Of a stretch of 64,000 bases of DNA, positions 22,601-34,923 are shown piece by piece. Within the stretch, counting starts at the first letter, position 1. Every line of letters starts with the position of its first letter. Under the pieces are notes generated by a model that made no database searches, was not told the DNA's origin, and saw nothing but the letters and a program-made list of their open reading frames with translations. Source of the stretch: Synanceia verrucosa. Taxonomy: Eukaryota > Chordata > Actinopteri > Perciformes > Synanceiidae. The DNA lies in NCBI GenBank assembly GCA_029721515.1, contig CM056569.1:20430007-20494006 (forward strand), written 5' to 3'. The position numbers were made by a program, and so were the translations under genes.

Positions 22601-23593
22601 GGGGGCGTGTATGCGTGGGTGTGTGTATGTAGGTGTGTGTATGTGGGTGTGTGTGGGTGTGTGTATGTAGGTGTGTGTATGGAGGTGTGTATGCGTGGGT
22701 GTGTGTGGGTGTGTGTATGTAGGTGTGTGTGTGTGGGTGTGTATGCGTGGGTGTGTGTGGGTGTGTGTATGTAGGTGTGTGTGGGGGTGTGTATGTAGGT
22801 GTGTGTATGGGGGTGTGTATGCGTGGGTGTGTGTGGGTGTGTGTATGTGGGTGTGTATGCGTGGGTGTATGTGGGTGTGTGTATGTAGGTGTGTGTATGG
22901 GGGTGTGTATGCGTGGGTGTGTGTATGTGGGTGTGTATGCGTGGGTGTATGTGGGTGTGTGTATGGGGGTGTGTATGTGGGTGTGTGTATGTGGGTGTGT
23001 ATGCGTGGGTGTATGTGGGTGTGTGTATGCGTGGGTGTATGTGGGTGTGTGTATGTAGGTGTGTGTGTAGGGGTGTGTATGGGTGTGTGTATGTGGGTGT
23101 GTGTATGGGGGTGTGTATGCGTGGGTGTGTGTGGGTGTGTGTATGTAGGTGTGTGTATGTGGGTGTGTATGTGGGTGTGTATGCGTGGGTGTGTGTATGT
23201 AGGTGTGTGTATGGGGGTGTGTGTGGGTGTGTGTAAGGGGGGGTGTGTGTGAGTGTGTGTATGTAGGTGTGTGTATGCGGGTGTGTCTGAGTGGGTGTGT
23301 GTGTATGTGTGTATGTGTGGGTGTGTGTGTGTGTGTGTATGTAGGTGTGTGTATGAGGGTGTGTATGAGTGGGTGTGTGTCGGTGGGTGTGTGTGTGTGG
23401 GTGTGGGTGGGTGTGTGTCTTTGGGTGTGTGTTTGTGGGTGTGTATGCGTGGGTGTGTGTGGGTGTGTGTATGTTGGTGTGTGTGTGTGGGTGTGTATGC
23501 GTGGGTGTGTGTATGTGGTGTGTGTATGTGGGTGTGTGTGTGGGTGTGTATGCGTGGGTGTGTGTATGCGGGTGTGTATGCGTGGGTGTGTGT

Positions 23594-23678
<85 letters not shown>

Positions 23679-24972
23679 TGTGTATGTGGGTGTGTATGCG
23701 TGTGTGTGTGGGTGTGTGTATGTAGGTGTGTGTATGGGGGTGTGTATGCGTGGGTGTGTGTGGGTGTGTGTATGTAGGTGTGTGTATGTGGGTGTGTATG
23801 CGTGGGTGTGTGTGGGTGTGTGTATGGTGGTGTGTATGGGTGGGTGTATGTGGGTGTGTGTATGGGGTGTGTGTTGGGGTGTGTGTTTGCGTGGGTGTGT
23901 GTGGGTGTGTGTATGTAGGTGTGTGTATGTGGGGTGTGTGTTTGTTGGTGTGTTTATGGGGGTGTGTATGTGGGTGTGTGTGGGTGTTTGTGGGTGTGTG
24001 TTTGGGGGTGTGTGTGGGTGTGTGTATGCGTGGGTGTGTGTGGGTGTGTGTATGTGGGTGTGTGTATGCGGGTGTGTGTGGGTGTGTGTATGTGGGTGTG
24101 TATGTGGGTGTGTATGCGTGGGTGTGTGTGGGTGTGTGTATGCGTGTGTGTGTGGGTGTGTGTGGGTGTGTGTGTATGCAGGTGTGTGTATGGGGTGTGT
24201 GTGGGTGTCTGCGTGGGTGTGTGTGGGTGTGTGTATGTAGGTGTGTGTGTGTGGGTGTGTATGCGTGGGTGTGTGTGGGTGTGTGTATGCGGGTGTGTAT
24301 GCGTGGGTGTGTGTGGGTGTGTGTATGTAGGGGTGTGTGTGTGGGTGTGTATGCGTGGGTGTGTGTATGCGGGTGTGTGTGCGTGGGTGTGTGTGGGTGT
24401 GTGTATATAGGTGTGTGTATGCGGGTGTGTATGCGTGGGTGTGTGTGGGTGTGTGTATGTAGGGGTGTGTGTGTGGGTGTGTATGCGTGGGTGTGTGTAT
24501 GCGGGTGTGTGTGCGTGGGTGTGTGTGGGTGTGTGTATGTAGGTGTGTGTATGGAGGTGTGTATGCGTGGGTGTGTGTGGGTGTGTGTATGTAGGTGTGT
24601 GTATGGAGGTGTGTATGCGTGGGTGTGTGTGGGTGTGTGTATGAAGGTGTGTGTATGGGGGTGTGTATGCGTGGGTGTGTATGCGTGGGTGTGTGTGGGT
24701 GTGTGTATGCGGGTGTGTATGCGTGGGTGTGTGTGGGTGTGTGTATGTAGGTGTGTGTATGTGGGTGTGTATGCGTGCGTGTGTGTGGGTGTGTGTATGT
24801 AGGTGTGTGTATGTGGGTGTGTGTATGTAGGGGTGTGTGTGTGGGTGTGTATGCGTGGGTGTGTGTATGCGGGTGTGTGTGCGTGGGTGTGTGTGGGTGT
24901 GTGTATGTAGGTGTGTGTATGTGGGTGTGTGTATGTAGGTGTGTGTATGTAGGTGTGTATGCGTGGGTGTGA
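19641..24972 (+). repeat. 5.3-kb TG-rich satellite (TGTGTATGTAGG family)
   Basis: Nearly pure purine-pyrimidine alternation made of TGTGTGTATGTAGG, TGTGTGTATGTGGG, TGTGTATGCGTGGG and related 12-16 bp words. Cys/Val/Gly-rich open frames cover it in several phases on the plus strand and a His/Thr/Pro frame on the minus strand. These are artefacts of the repeat. A long uninterrupted (TG)n tract lies at about 23600-23673. Long TG runs can form Z-DNA and are prone to replication slippage. Confidence 0.97.
21370..22783 (+). repeat. Higher-order duplication inside the TG satellite
   Basis: The block 21585-21926 and the block 22433-22774 translate to the same 113 residues, an exact offset of 848 bp. 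The matching extends left with an offset near 794 bp, separated by an indel of about 54 bp. So roughly 0.55-0.6 kb is repeated as a unit. Confidence 0.85.
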
Positions 24973-25544
24973 TTAAGAACATCCTGTCATCACATGATCA
25001 AATCTTCAGTCAGCTATTCACTGTGATTAACGAGAACATACAGTAGGTGATTTGAACTGAAGTAGAGAAATTCAAATACAGTATAAGACACAGAAAGTCA
25101 TAGAGATATATTCAATATAACACCATAAAAATATATTCAATATAAGATTTGTTTTGTGGAAATAACTCATTGCTTGTGTTTTTTTTTTTTTTTTATAAAA
25201 AACAACAATGACATCAAATTATCAAACTGTCATGTAAAAGGTTAAATTTCTAAAAATAATTGAATGTTTGGTCGTTTGAGCCACAGGTGGAGTTTAGCTG
25301 CTGCAGAGACAGAGAGGGAGCTGCCCCCCCTAGTGGCTGAGATATGTCACGACATTGAGTCTATAATATGGTCAATACAAATATTTTTTTAGACAGTAAA
25401 CACTACACAATAGCCTGATAGTTATTGTTACTAATGATGGACTTAAACATACTTCATATAGTAAACACAGTTTCCTGTCTTCATTCAGTATATATAGTCC
25501 ATATCTGTGCTGACCTCACCTGGTCCACACACCTCTCACCAAGT

Positions 25545-25770
25545 GGAGAAGACCCAACAGAGACTTTACTTCCTCAGGAAGATAAAACAAGCTGTCCTCC
25601 CTCAAAACCTGCTGATGAACTTCTATCAGTCAATGACAGAGAGCCTCCTGATGTTCAGCTGCTCGGTGTGGTTCAGCAGCTGCACAGTGGAGGACAGAAG
25701 GAAACTCCAGCAGGTGGTGAAGGTGGTGGAGCGTGTGATCAGGACCACACTTCACTCAGACTGCTGTCTC
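25545..25770 (+). pseudogene. LINE reverse-transcriptase C-terminal fragment
   Basis: The frame reads QQRLYFLRKIKQAVLPQNLL and then a VWFSSC segment, a familiar C-terminal stretch of fish non-LTR retrotransposon ORF2 proteins after the RT domain. There is no RT core or endonuclease, so this is a 5'-truncated copy. Copies lie at 63297-63536 (minus) and, shorter, at 58374-58455. Confidence 0.7.
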
Positions 25771-25785
25771 TGTGAAATCTGACTC

Positions 25786-27155
25786 TGTGAAAATGCTGAT
25801 CCTCCTGCTCTCATCCTGGCCTCATGTATCATTGTGGACACATGCTTTTTTTTTTACACCTGTGTTTCCCAAAAAATGACAGATTCATCAAATATTGTTC
25901 CATATGGATTTATCTTCCACATTTGGTCTTTGCTGCTTCAAACGTGACTGTAATGATCCTCACTCACTAAATACAGCACAACATCAAACCAAATGCCAAT
26001 AATTTATGATCACTGTCATCAAGATGTGATCAAGCATATAAATATGTTATTATTTATATGATTATTGTTAATTATTGTTATTTATGTTTTTATGTAAATT
26101 TAAACTATTAATTATTTATTAAAACTATTGATTGCTATATGTTATTATTATTATTTTTAATTGTTATTCATTTTAATGTGAATAAGTATCTTGCACATGT
26201 TTGTAATTTAAATCTGGGACAAGCATCTGTGTGTGTGTGTGTTTTAGTAATACTAATCTAAAATACTATCAGTAAGATTCATCCAAAATTTGATTAAAGT
26301 CAGCATTAGTGGATTCGCCCTCTTGAACACAACAGCCCCCTAAACACGCGCTGAAGTGATTAAGCCTCGTTTGAAGTAGCGTCAACTTTAACATGAGCTG
26401 AGCCTCAGTGGAGTTAACTTCAGCAACACTTATACAACCTTCTGTTAGGCGCGTGAGTGGAGTACATAAGAAGCCCAGACCATGTGATTTTCGAAGAGTC
26501 GGGCTGATTTTTACAATAGTGCAGGGCAAAACATTCTTTTGGAACTCTACAAAGAGTGTAAACCGACAATAACCAAGAAGGGAAATGAATTGCGTGGCAG
26601 GAAATTGCCGACCACTTAAATCATAAGTTAAATTTTATAATAATGCTGAATGTCAATATCATGATAAACATGATAAAATAAAATGTCATGGTTATAAACC
26701 TTTCAATGCCGCATGTTTAACTGCAGTAATCCAACTTCCCCACTGTTTCCTGCCTACGTTACACTACCTTATTCAACTGGAGTGTTTTAATGATGACTTA
26801 TTTTCAATTTAAAATCTTAATACAGTTATTTCATAGTAGGCTATCAAAGTTGTACTCTGAAACTTCTAGAGCTACACAAACATTTGTTTTTAAAACATAA
26901 CTTGCATCTTTTCACCTCAACTGTGACAACACAGCTTTCCGATGCAACTTACATCGTTCCAACTAAGCTTTTGGGAAACACTTGCATCGTTCAACGATAC
27001 ATCGGACTATGTTAGTTGTAAACATCAGAAGTTGCTTTGTTCGGACGATGCTGTTGGGAAACAGTTGGGTCGTAGATCGAACATTCGAACTTAGGAAGTA
27101 GCTAAGGAAGTTTGCAACAAATGTTTTGGGACACACACCCCAGGTTAGTTGTCTG
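25786..27155. repeat. Unidentified repeats inside the left arm
   Basis: Holds a long AT-rich tract (26040-26260), a conserved open stretch at 26269-26529 on the minus strand that is also kept in the right arm, and a segment at 26935-27145 with the words TTTTGGGAAACACTTGCATC and GGAAGTAGCTAA. That segment belongs to the same family as 33958-34139. I cannot name a coding gene. Confidence 0.5.
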
Positions 27156-27774
27156 TCATGGTGAAAATGTGTGTGTGGAATATGTTGGCAGCAGATGTTG
27201 GAGCATAGCTTTGTGCAGATAAATAATGATTTGTATGAGTACAAATGCTCGCTGGTAGTCAAAGATGTGATCCATGATTGTTATTTTCCTTGCTGTGACA
27301 AAAGCTTTCGTATGGCCTTGTTTTCATTTGGTGGCAAATCAACACCCTCTGTTGATGACGCATCATGGGTTCACTTAAATGGTATGAACGCGGGTCATTC
27401 ACCAGTAAGCACTTTGGTTCCCAGTGTAAGGCCTCATAATGCCTAATAATCCAAGATGGTGATAATGAAATCTCAGAGCTATCAGCCTCAAACCAATGGG
27501 TCAGTAATAATGACTCTGTTCACTATTTATACACAAACTATGGTAACAACATTTCTGTGGTTATTTTAACTGAGAAACAATATTAGTAAGCATGAATAAT
27601 GTTTGACTGTTGTTAAATTAAACAGCATGAAATGATTTTGATAATACTACTTGATCACAGATCTTCTAGAGTAACACATGGAAACAGATGCTTGGTTGAA
27701 CTCTTTACAAACAGATAAACACAGTCTGTCTTGATTTTCAGTCCACTCACCATGACAAGCTGCAGAAGGCAAAA

Positions 27775-28104
27775 TCCATCCTTTTTCTACCACTTATCCT
27801 CACATAGGGACAGTCTTAGGGTGAAAGGCAGGGTACACCCTGGACAAGTCTCCAGTTCATCACAGGACACATAGAGACAGACAACCACTCACACTCACAT
27901 TCACACCTACGGTCAATTTAAATTAGCCAATTAACCTAATCCCCATGTATGTTTTTGGATGGTGGGAGGAAGTCAGAGTACCAGAGAGAACCCACACAGA
28001 CACGGGGAGAACATGCAAACTCCACACAGAAAGGCCCGGGAATCAAACCCGGTACCTTCTTGCTGTGAGGCGACAGTGCTAACCACTACACCACCGTGCC
28101 ACCC
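27775..28104 (-). mobile_element. tRNA-derived SINE, near full length
   Basis: On the minus strand it begins with a tRNA-like head (GTGTAGTGGTTAGCACTGTC and a GGTTTGATTCC B box) and continues with the common fish body CTGTGTGGAGTTTGCATGTT, CCTCCCACCATCC and GGTGTACCCTGCC. Related copies: 31725-31855, 41380-41734, 57335-57520 and 58820-59150. Confidence 0.85.
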
Positions 28105-28807
28105 TGCCTACAGCATTTTAATTGTAATATTTTGTCGCTAGTTTTCCTTAGCAAGATAGCATAGCGGCTAGTTTACATAGCCTATGTAAGGAATTGTTAT
28201 AAAAATGGTATAAACATTTAGCTAGGTTGTAGCTGTATAATTAATAGAGTGAGTTTGAAAAGCTGCAGGCTTGAGTTGAATCTCTGTGAGGTTGTACCAT
28301 CCCCCACAGGAGAACACATGCAGGCACGATAAGATAAGCTCTGTTGAGATGTGAAGGATAATGTTTGTGTGATCTTGTTATGCAATCATATATACTTGCA
28401 CTTTTTACTAATTATGATGTGTTTTATCATTTCATTCTGTTAATATTTTAAATGCTTTATTGCACATAACTAGGTAGATTTAGTTTAATTACAACCTGAG
28501 GGCACATGGTCTCTGACAAAGAACAGGAAACACACAGAGTGAAAGGAATGTGGGGCTGGGACAGGAAGGGGTCTTATCTCCTTATTTGGTTGGTGATGTC
28601 TCTAGTAGGTATATATTAACATTTCTAGGTCTGTGGTACCGTCCAGAGGACATCCAGCACTGAATATCAACCAGTGAAGAAGAAGAACTGATGACATCTG
28701 ACCTGAAGACGACACCCAGAGAGGAAGTGAAACTGTATAGCAAGGCAGAGCTCTATAAAAGCTTCAAGGGAAAAGTCAGCCAGCGTTCTGAACTGCTGAG
28801 GCCTCTA
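28105..28807. other. No gene seen
   Basis: AT-rich sequence without recognisable coding, RNA or repeat features. Confidence 0.4.
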
Positions 28808-29632
28808 AAGCTCCTTTCACACTGCATGAAAAACCCATGTGCACTGTGAAAGGGTCGAATCGACATTTTGACGCGGGTCAACGACTCAGCAATCGACCCG
28901 GGAGTTCATCGGCTCGGATCGGATCGGCTACAGTGTGAAAGTCGAGCCATGTCGACCCACGTCGACTCGCTATTTACCCGATGACGTTGATGTATCTGCC
29001 TGTCGCGTTCTGCTTTAGTCACTGAGCAGCCTGTCAGGCTGTCAGTGTGAAGCTGCAGAGGTGATCACTTATAAGATCAGTCTATCTGTTGATCTCCAGA
29101 GACTGATCTCTGAAGGACAGAGATTTTATTTAATCAAACAAATCAAATGTGTAGCGACATCATCTTTAATAGGAGCACATAGTGATTTAGTCCTACGTCA
29201 TTCTGGGGAAATCCTACTGATCGGGGAAACCCGGTGTGAATTACGTGACCGTGTTTATATACAGCTTGTATAGTGATCTGACACACCTTTTTTATTGATC
29301 ATGGCAGTATGTATTAGTACTGCACTGGGTTTGTACACTTTGCAAAAGGGACAAATTGCAACATGGAACAACAATGTTAACGTGACTCGCTCATGTCCGT
29401 GTTGTCCATTGTTTACCTCTCTGTGTTCCGGTGCTCTGTAATCTATAATGATGATGTGGTCAACATGATGACATATGGGAGGGAGGAAAAAACAGGCACA
29501 CAGCTCTCACAGCTGGAGGTCAGAGCCACGTTAGCTGGCACTGTGAAAGAGCCCAAATGCCGATCCGAGCCGTGCCAAAGCGGGTTAGAAAATACCACGT
29601 TGACACACTAATTTCAGTGTGAAAGCGGTATA
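28808..29632. mobile_element. Non-autonomous DNA transposon of about 825 bp
   Basis: The left end CTCCTTTCACACTG and right end CAGTGTGAAAGCGG are inverted partners. Internal sequence includes palindromic GATCGGATCGG-type words but no long open frame. I could not settle the target duplication, so the superfamily is open (hAT-like is possible). Confidence 0.55.
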
Positions 29633-31724
29633 AGAGTGATTGCTTGACTCTTTAAGTGGGTTTCTTGTTCACCATGGGGTAATTCTTAAACCTAAGGAAA
29701 TCCATAAATGTGACTTAAACACAGGATTTAGCCACAGCCTGCACATCATAAACACTATAGTACACTGTGCATAATTACAATGCTTTCAACACGTCCAACA
29801 AAAACTCTGGATGCCAATCATTTCACCACAAACCATACAAAACCAAACAACAAACACCAAATACCAAACAAAAAGGAGGCTCCCATGTGCTCCAGCTGGA
29901 CCAATCACAGCACACCTGTTGACACAGCCAATCACATGTGTGAGCCCTCACAGCTCATCTGCATATCTGTGTTTGTGGTTCAAATATATGTGTGATAACA
30001 AGACCACCCCATAAACCAAGACATCTGTGTACGAATCTTGCACCTGTGGAAACTGATGACCAGGTGAGCTGTAAGGTTTAATGAACTTCCACACTTGGTA
30101 CAATGTTCAAAGACTGCATAGTATTTGATGATAACAACAGACTCAAAAGTATATCAATGAAACATTTCTATAATAATCTGATATTCTGTTGTGATAGTTT
30201 ACTTTTAAGAGCACTGTGCAGATTTACCTGTGTATTCCTGTTAACATTGTGTTTGTGCACAAACAGTTCTAAATACAGTTTATCACATGTTCACATTACA
30301 CTTCATTTGTTTTATATCACACATTGCAATATAAACTGTCTAATCTTATGTGTGTACTCCCCTTTCTCCTACTACTTTCAGAAAATGACATTTTATTCAC
30401 CCAGTAAATTTCCAAAAAGTGAAACTGTTGAAGGTGAAGGACTTTGTAAAGCTTGATTACAGTAAGTGACTCTGCTTTATGCTTGCAAACACCACACACA
30501 CAGCACAAGCCATTCACACATCCACAGGATCTCACAAAACAAATTACTGAAACTGCACAGCAAACCCTGACATATATGGAAAAACTGGAACAAAGCATTC
30601 ACGCAAAAGACAACTTATGTGACCACAGCTTGTAACAGCTTTACCAAGCAGAAGAAGAAGAAGAAGAAGAAGAAGCACCTACTACCCAAGTAGAAGAAAA
30701 CTCTCCCATATCTATTGAGAGATCAGACAGTTAACTCCTCCCTTATCTTATACTGTCTCCACTTTGATGTTTTGTAAGTAATTATTAAGACAGGATTTGT
30801 TCTCAGGGTGCATGTTTTTTCTTAACTTGTGTTTATTTTACCTTAAGTATGTATATTGTTTTTGTAACGTGTGAGACATGTACATTACTGTGTAAACAAA
30901 TGCATGCTACCACTCTGAATAACTTCTTTCCAACACACTTCCACTGCAAATTTACCTGTGAATTACCACACAATGATAACAATCATATCTTTTACTATTA
31001 TAATCATTATGCCAAGCAGAGTTTACACACTACACTTAAACAAGCTACACTCTGCCACAGATATCTACACTAATGAAGTTTCAAAATCATAACAAACTTT
31101 AACAAACTAACAGCAATGTTTCAATTTGATCTATCAACACACAGAAAAGTGCACAAAGTGTAAAAACACACATCAAATTAACTTCCTGACACGAAGAGAC
31201 AGTCATGTGCAAAATGTCTACAACTGCTGTTTGTGGGCCTTGGCTTCAGCAAATGCAGCCCTGCTGTCAAACTATAAGGGAGGGGCCCCCTCGAGGGGGA
31301 TTTCAATAACAGTGTCATTGCACTTTTCAGTCATTGAATTTAGGGAGGTGCTGTCGCGCTCACAAAGTTGTCGTTGCTGTTGAACACATAACCAGTTGTT
31401 ATCAGGGGGCCCCCTTTCAGCTGGGGGTCCTCGGCAATTGCCAAGTTTGCCTTCCTGGTTGAGACTGGCCTGGTCACTGCACTCCAAACATTGATATTTC
31501 ACCACTGAAAAACAGCCTTTTCTGATTTTGGCCAGTTTCAACTGTTTTTAAGTCTACTGGACTTGCTTTAGGTTGGTTGAAGACGTTTCACCTCTCATCT
31601 GCAGCATTCATTAACACCTGAGTGCAGATCACCTTAACGGTAGTGATGAGCAAATGAAGCTTCATGAAGCACTTGTGATGTTTTTAGACTCCTCTAGATG
31701 GTGCTCTTGGTTTAAAGATTAAGG
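29633..31724. other. No gene seen; short microsatellite and GC-rich palindromes
   Basis: Contains a (GAA)n run at about 30653-30675 and a segment at 31260-31560 with runs such as GGGGCCCCCTCGAGGGGGAT that resemble a degenerate repeat. Short open frames have no familiar motif. Confidence 0.4.
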
Positions 31725-31855
31725 CTATCCATCCATTATCTACCGCTTATCCTTATAGGGTCGCGGGGGGGCTGGAGCCTTTCCCTGCTGTGTTAGGGCG
31801 GAAGGCAGGGTACACCCTGGACAAGTCGCCACCTCATTGCAGGGCTGTTTATGCA
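31725..31855 (-). mobile_element. SINE fragment (tail part)
   Basis: Carries ATCCATCCATTATCTACCGC and GGCAGGGTACACCCTGGACA in the same order as the 3' end of the SINE at 27775. The tRNA-like head is missing. Confidence 0.8.
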
Positions 31856-31959
31856 ATTCACATCTCTTTTACACCACTAGTTTATGAAGACATATCTTGT
31901 TCTGCCTTCATGTCACTGTTTACTTTTCCCTTACCTGACACTTTTCTCCATCCTTGCCA

Positions 31960-32060
31960 CAGGTGGGGATTGAACCTGTGACCTTTGGCTCCACAGCAGA
32001 TATTCAGGAGTAAAACACTCCTTCCTTCTCTCTTCTCACAGAAAAGAATGACATAATATA
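31960..32060 (-). repeat. tRNA-like dispersed repeat, copy 1
   Basis: On the minus strand a GGTTCAATCCCCACCTGTGG B-box-like block follows CTGCTGTGGAGC. Further copies lie at 40262-40420 (minus) and 59760-59965 (plus), with shared flanks (GCATATGGAT, GAGGTCATCAG). Probably a tRNA-derived gene family that has decayed. Confidence 0.5.
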
Positions 32061-32239
32061 ACGTATCTATTATAAGAGTGGAAAAATTCATTAGTATAGA
32101 AAAGAATGACATAATATAATGTGTTCTGTTATATTAGCATATGGATTGGTATGAGGTCATCAGTGACATCACTTAGAATGTGCAGATTCAATACAGGAAA
32201 GTACCGGTGTTTTCTATTTTCTATTTCTGTTTTTCAATA

Positions 32240-32342
32240 TTTTTATTTTTATTTCTTTATTCATGTGTGTCTTTAAGCCGAGAGACTCTCCAAAATTTTG
32301 TTCTGCGTGCATAATGACAATAAAGACTCTCGAACCTTGAAT
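32240..32342 (+). repeat. LINE 3'-tail-like fragment
   Basis: Ends with AATGACAATAAAGACTCTC, a tail that I associate with fish L2/CR1-type LINEs. No coding part present. Confidence 0.35.
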
Positions 32343-32632
32343 TAGCAGTCCAGCAGGACAACAGATTAGCAGTGCATGGAGTCAACCATGTAAACTTGTG
32401 TGGAGCACAATGTTTGGCAGCTCATCACCTCCAACACGTCAACTTGCAGACTAAAGTAAGCTTGTCTGGAACAAGGATGGAATTTGAACTTGGAGAGCAT
32501 AATTGATCTCAGCCACCTCGTCTACTGTATCTGATGAATTACAGTAGACGTCTGATCCAGGAGACCTTCAAGAGTCTGGAAAAGTATGGGATGAGATGAT
32601 CTACATGGAGCTACATGGCAGCATTCCATACA

Positions 32633-32705
32633 GGGGAATTAACTCAAATAGTAGAGTGCTCGCTTAGCATGTGAGAGGTAGTGGGATTGATGCCCACATT
32701 CTCCA
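32633..32705 (+). tRNA. tRNA-Ala(AGC)
   Basis: 73 nt with all four arms. The acceptor GGGGAAT pairs with ATTCTCC, the anticodon loop is TTAGCAT, and the T arm is GTGGG/CCCAC. Several C to T and G to A changes relative to the usual Ala(AGC) gene fall on both sides of stems, so pairing is kept, for example A10 with T25. Looks foldable and may be functional. Confidence 0.85.
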
Positions 32706-33957
32706 CAATAGTTTAGTTTCTATCTTGGCTGCTATGAAGCGATAGTCCCATTGTTCAGATCCCTTTTATGCAAAGAGTTGGAAACCTTTTTTGTAACCAC
32801 GTCTGGTTTTCACATGTAAACTTTTTAAAATTTGAAATAGTTTGTTTGAAATGGTCTGAAGGAGCTGAGCTGACTGTTCCAGTAATAATGAAGCATGTTA
32901 CTGTGACGCCCACTAGTGAGGTCACATGTGGGGTATTGATTTTTTTTATTATTATTTTTCTTATTGATATAATTTTCAGCCATGGATTATCTATTTAGAA
33001 CACAGTCACAGGTATTATTGTGGGAATGTGAAGTTGCTATGTGTTTCCATAACAGTAGGGGGCAGTATGAGACAGTGGCATAGCTTCAGTGGTGCAGGAA
33101 TACAGGGGAGGCAGGCGCTCTTGCTCTCATTGTATTCAGGAAGCTGAAGAGAAACTCACGTCACGTCTCCGTCTCTGTTCCTTCATACTGTTTTACAGGT
33201 TTGTGAAGCACAACACCATTTTAAGTGACTGTATTTCACATGTGAACGAAACATGTTTGGTTTGAGAACAGAACTGAGGCAGTAATGTAGAAAACCATCA
33301 GGCCAGTTGAATAAATACAGTGTTCTGAGTTACAGCTATGGCGGTAATGCTACCAAGCTAGCGGTTGGTACATCACTAGCATTGGGCTCCGTTCTTACAT
33401 GTGTTAGTTAGGTTAGCTACGGTACAGTATTTCCACTATGTCACTATAGTATTCTGTTAGGTGTTATGTGGGAAAGCCACCTGATTTGAGTGAAGTCGTT
33501 GGATGTATTTTAATGTACAGTTGGTGTATGATAGAGAGACACACACATTTGTTTGGGTGATCTATGTTGTTTCTCCAGTGGCTATTAAATGTTAACCAGT
33601 AGGGTTTGATTAAGAGAGCTTTTCTAAAACAATAAATGCTAATTGGTAAAGCTTTAAGCATCTAGGAAAAGTGATGCCAAAAGACATTTGTATGTATTGT
33701 GAATTTGTGTATTGACAATATGGATTATATGGTAAGAAAAGCCTACATTCATGTCAAATAGACATTTGTTATATAGCATAGAAATGCAAATAAATTGAAA
33801 AAATCACATTGCCTGTGAGGTGAAAGTTAAAGTGACATCCTTCATTCATGCTGTAGGGGGGATCATGGATCACAGGGTGCCTAAACTTGACATTTCAAGC
33901 CCCAAGAAGAAGAAGTAGAGGACCTGATGTCACCCGAACGAACATTCAACGACAGCT
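32706..33957. other. No gene seen
   Basis: No recognisable coding sequence. AT-rich with unassigned low-copy sequence. Confidence 0.4.
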
Positions 33958-34139
33958 CCATGCTATTCGTTTGAACGACACAACTTTCCAATGCAACATC
34001 CCATGCATTGTTCCAACTAAGCTTTTGGGAAACACTACGGTTAGTTGTAAACATTGGAAGTTGCGTCGTAGATCCATCGTTCGAACGTAGGAAGTAGCTA
34101 ACGAAGTTAGCAACGAACCTTTTGGGAAACGTACCCCAG
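33958..34139 (+). repeat. MITE-like fragment (TTTTGGGAAACGTACCCC type)
   Basis: Contains AAGCTTTTGGGAAACACTAC and ends CTTTTGGGAAACGTACCCCA. The same words occur in both arms of the large inverted repeat (around 26970-27145 and 61265-61450). Ends of this kind are common in fish MITEs. Confidence 0.55.
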
Positions 34140-34395
34140 ATCTCTGAACAGAGGAGGAGGACTATGACACCATCTATCAGCCACTTACATCTCAGTATTG
34201 ACCTCCATCCCCAGAAACCACAGTATCCATTCACACCTGAGTGCAGATCACCTTAACAGCTTTCATAAGGGTGGGTGGACAGCGACTCCCACAGTAATGG
34301 TAACGACTCCTAACGTTAGAACTGAAGAAGCCTCTTGGATGAGAAGTGAGACATCTTCAACAAACCTCAAGCAAGTCCAGTTGACTCTTTTTTAA
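34140..34395 (+). repeat. Dispersed repeat with LINE-like 3' sequence
   Basis: Includes ACTGAAGAAGCCTCTTGGAT and GCAAGTCCAGTTGACTC, phrases repeated throughout fish genomes. A related inverted fragment lies at about 31555-31640. Confidence 0.45.
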
Positions 34396-34659
34396 CATTT
34401 GGTGAAAAAGATTTTCATAGCAGAGGAGCAGACCAAGCCCTTCATCCTAAATCTAAGCAGACAGCATTCATGTGGATGCTGATTAACGATGGCAAGTTTG
34501 TCTCTTTTCAGAGTCGGCTCCAAATGCATCTCTATGTTCATGTTTGCTCACATTATTGAAACAAGTAAAACTCATTTTATTTCTCTGTCTGTACAGTTTA
34601 TATCTGTTAGGAATACTGTTAGAACTAAAGACTATTTATGCTACGTCAAAATAATTTAC

Positions 34660-34741
34660 CATTGTTGGTAGGATTCAAACCTGCACAGAGAAACTGCACT
34701 GGATTTTTAGTTCACTGCCTTAACCACTTGGCCATGACAAC
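34660..34741 (-). pseudogene. tRNA-Ser-like pseudogene
   Basis: Keeps the Ser frame (GTTGTCATGGCCAAGTGGTT and the long variable arm), but the anticodon triplet reads AAA and the T arm is changed. It is the first of the tandem Ser/Gly units that continue after the Tc1 insertion. Confidence 0.7.
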
Positions 34742-34923
34742 CTACTGCAGCCCTCCCATCATATCACAAAAAATAAAGATAATTTGAACATTAGCCAGTG
34801 GACATATGCAAGAAAAGATATTTGCACGTGCACCATTAAATTTACCAAAGACTACGGCGTCCTTCAAGTCATATCAGAAAAAAAGACAATTGAAACTACG
34901 TCCAGTCAGAGATGAGCATGTTA

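Larger units (their letters stand above)
25080..27520 (+). repeat. Left arm of a large inverted repeat
   Basis: Almost every base of this block is found in inverted order at 60880-64000: 25080-25785 pairs with 63297-64000, 25786-26270 with about 62160-62620, and 26270-27520 with about 60880-62140. Differences are sparse. The right arm has about 0.66 kb extra (62620-63296). The pairing runs to the end of the window, so the true length is unknown. Confidence 0.9.

Noticed and set aside
18010..24972. CRISPR-like array
   Set aside because: Repeats are head-to-tail without unique spacers and the genome is eukaryotic.
19658..24982. Long Cys/Val/Gly-rich open frames (plus) and a His/Thr/Pro frame (minus)
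   Set aside because: They are direct translations of the TG-rich satellite, occur in all phases and have no domain.
26269..26529. 86-codon frame conserved between the arms as a gene
   Set aside because: Conservation follows from the recent inverted duplication, and no domain or splice context is recognised.
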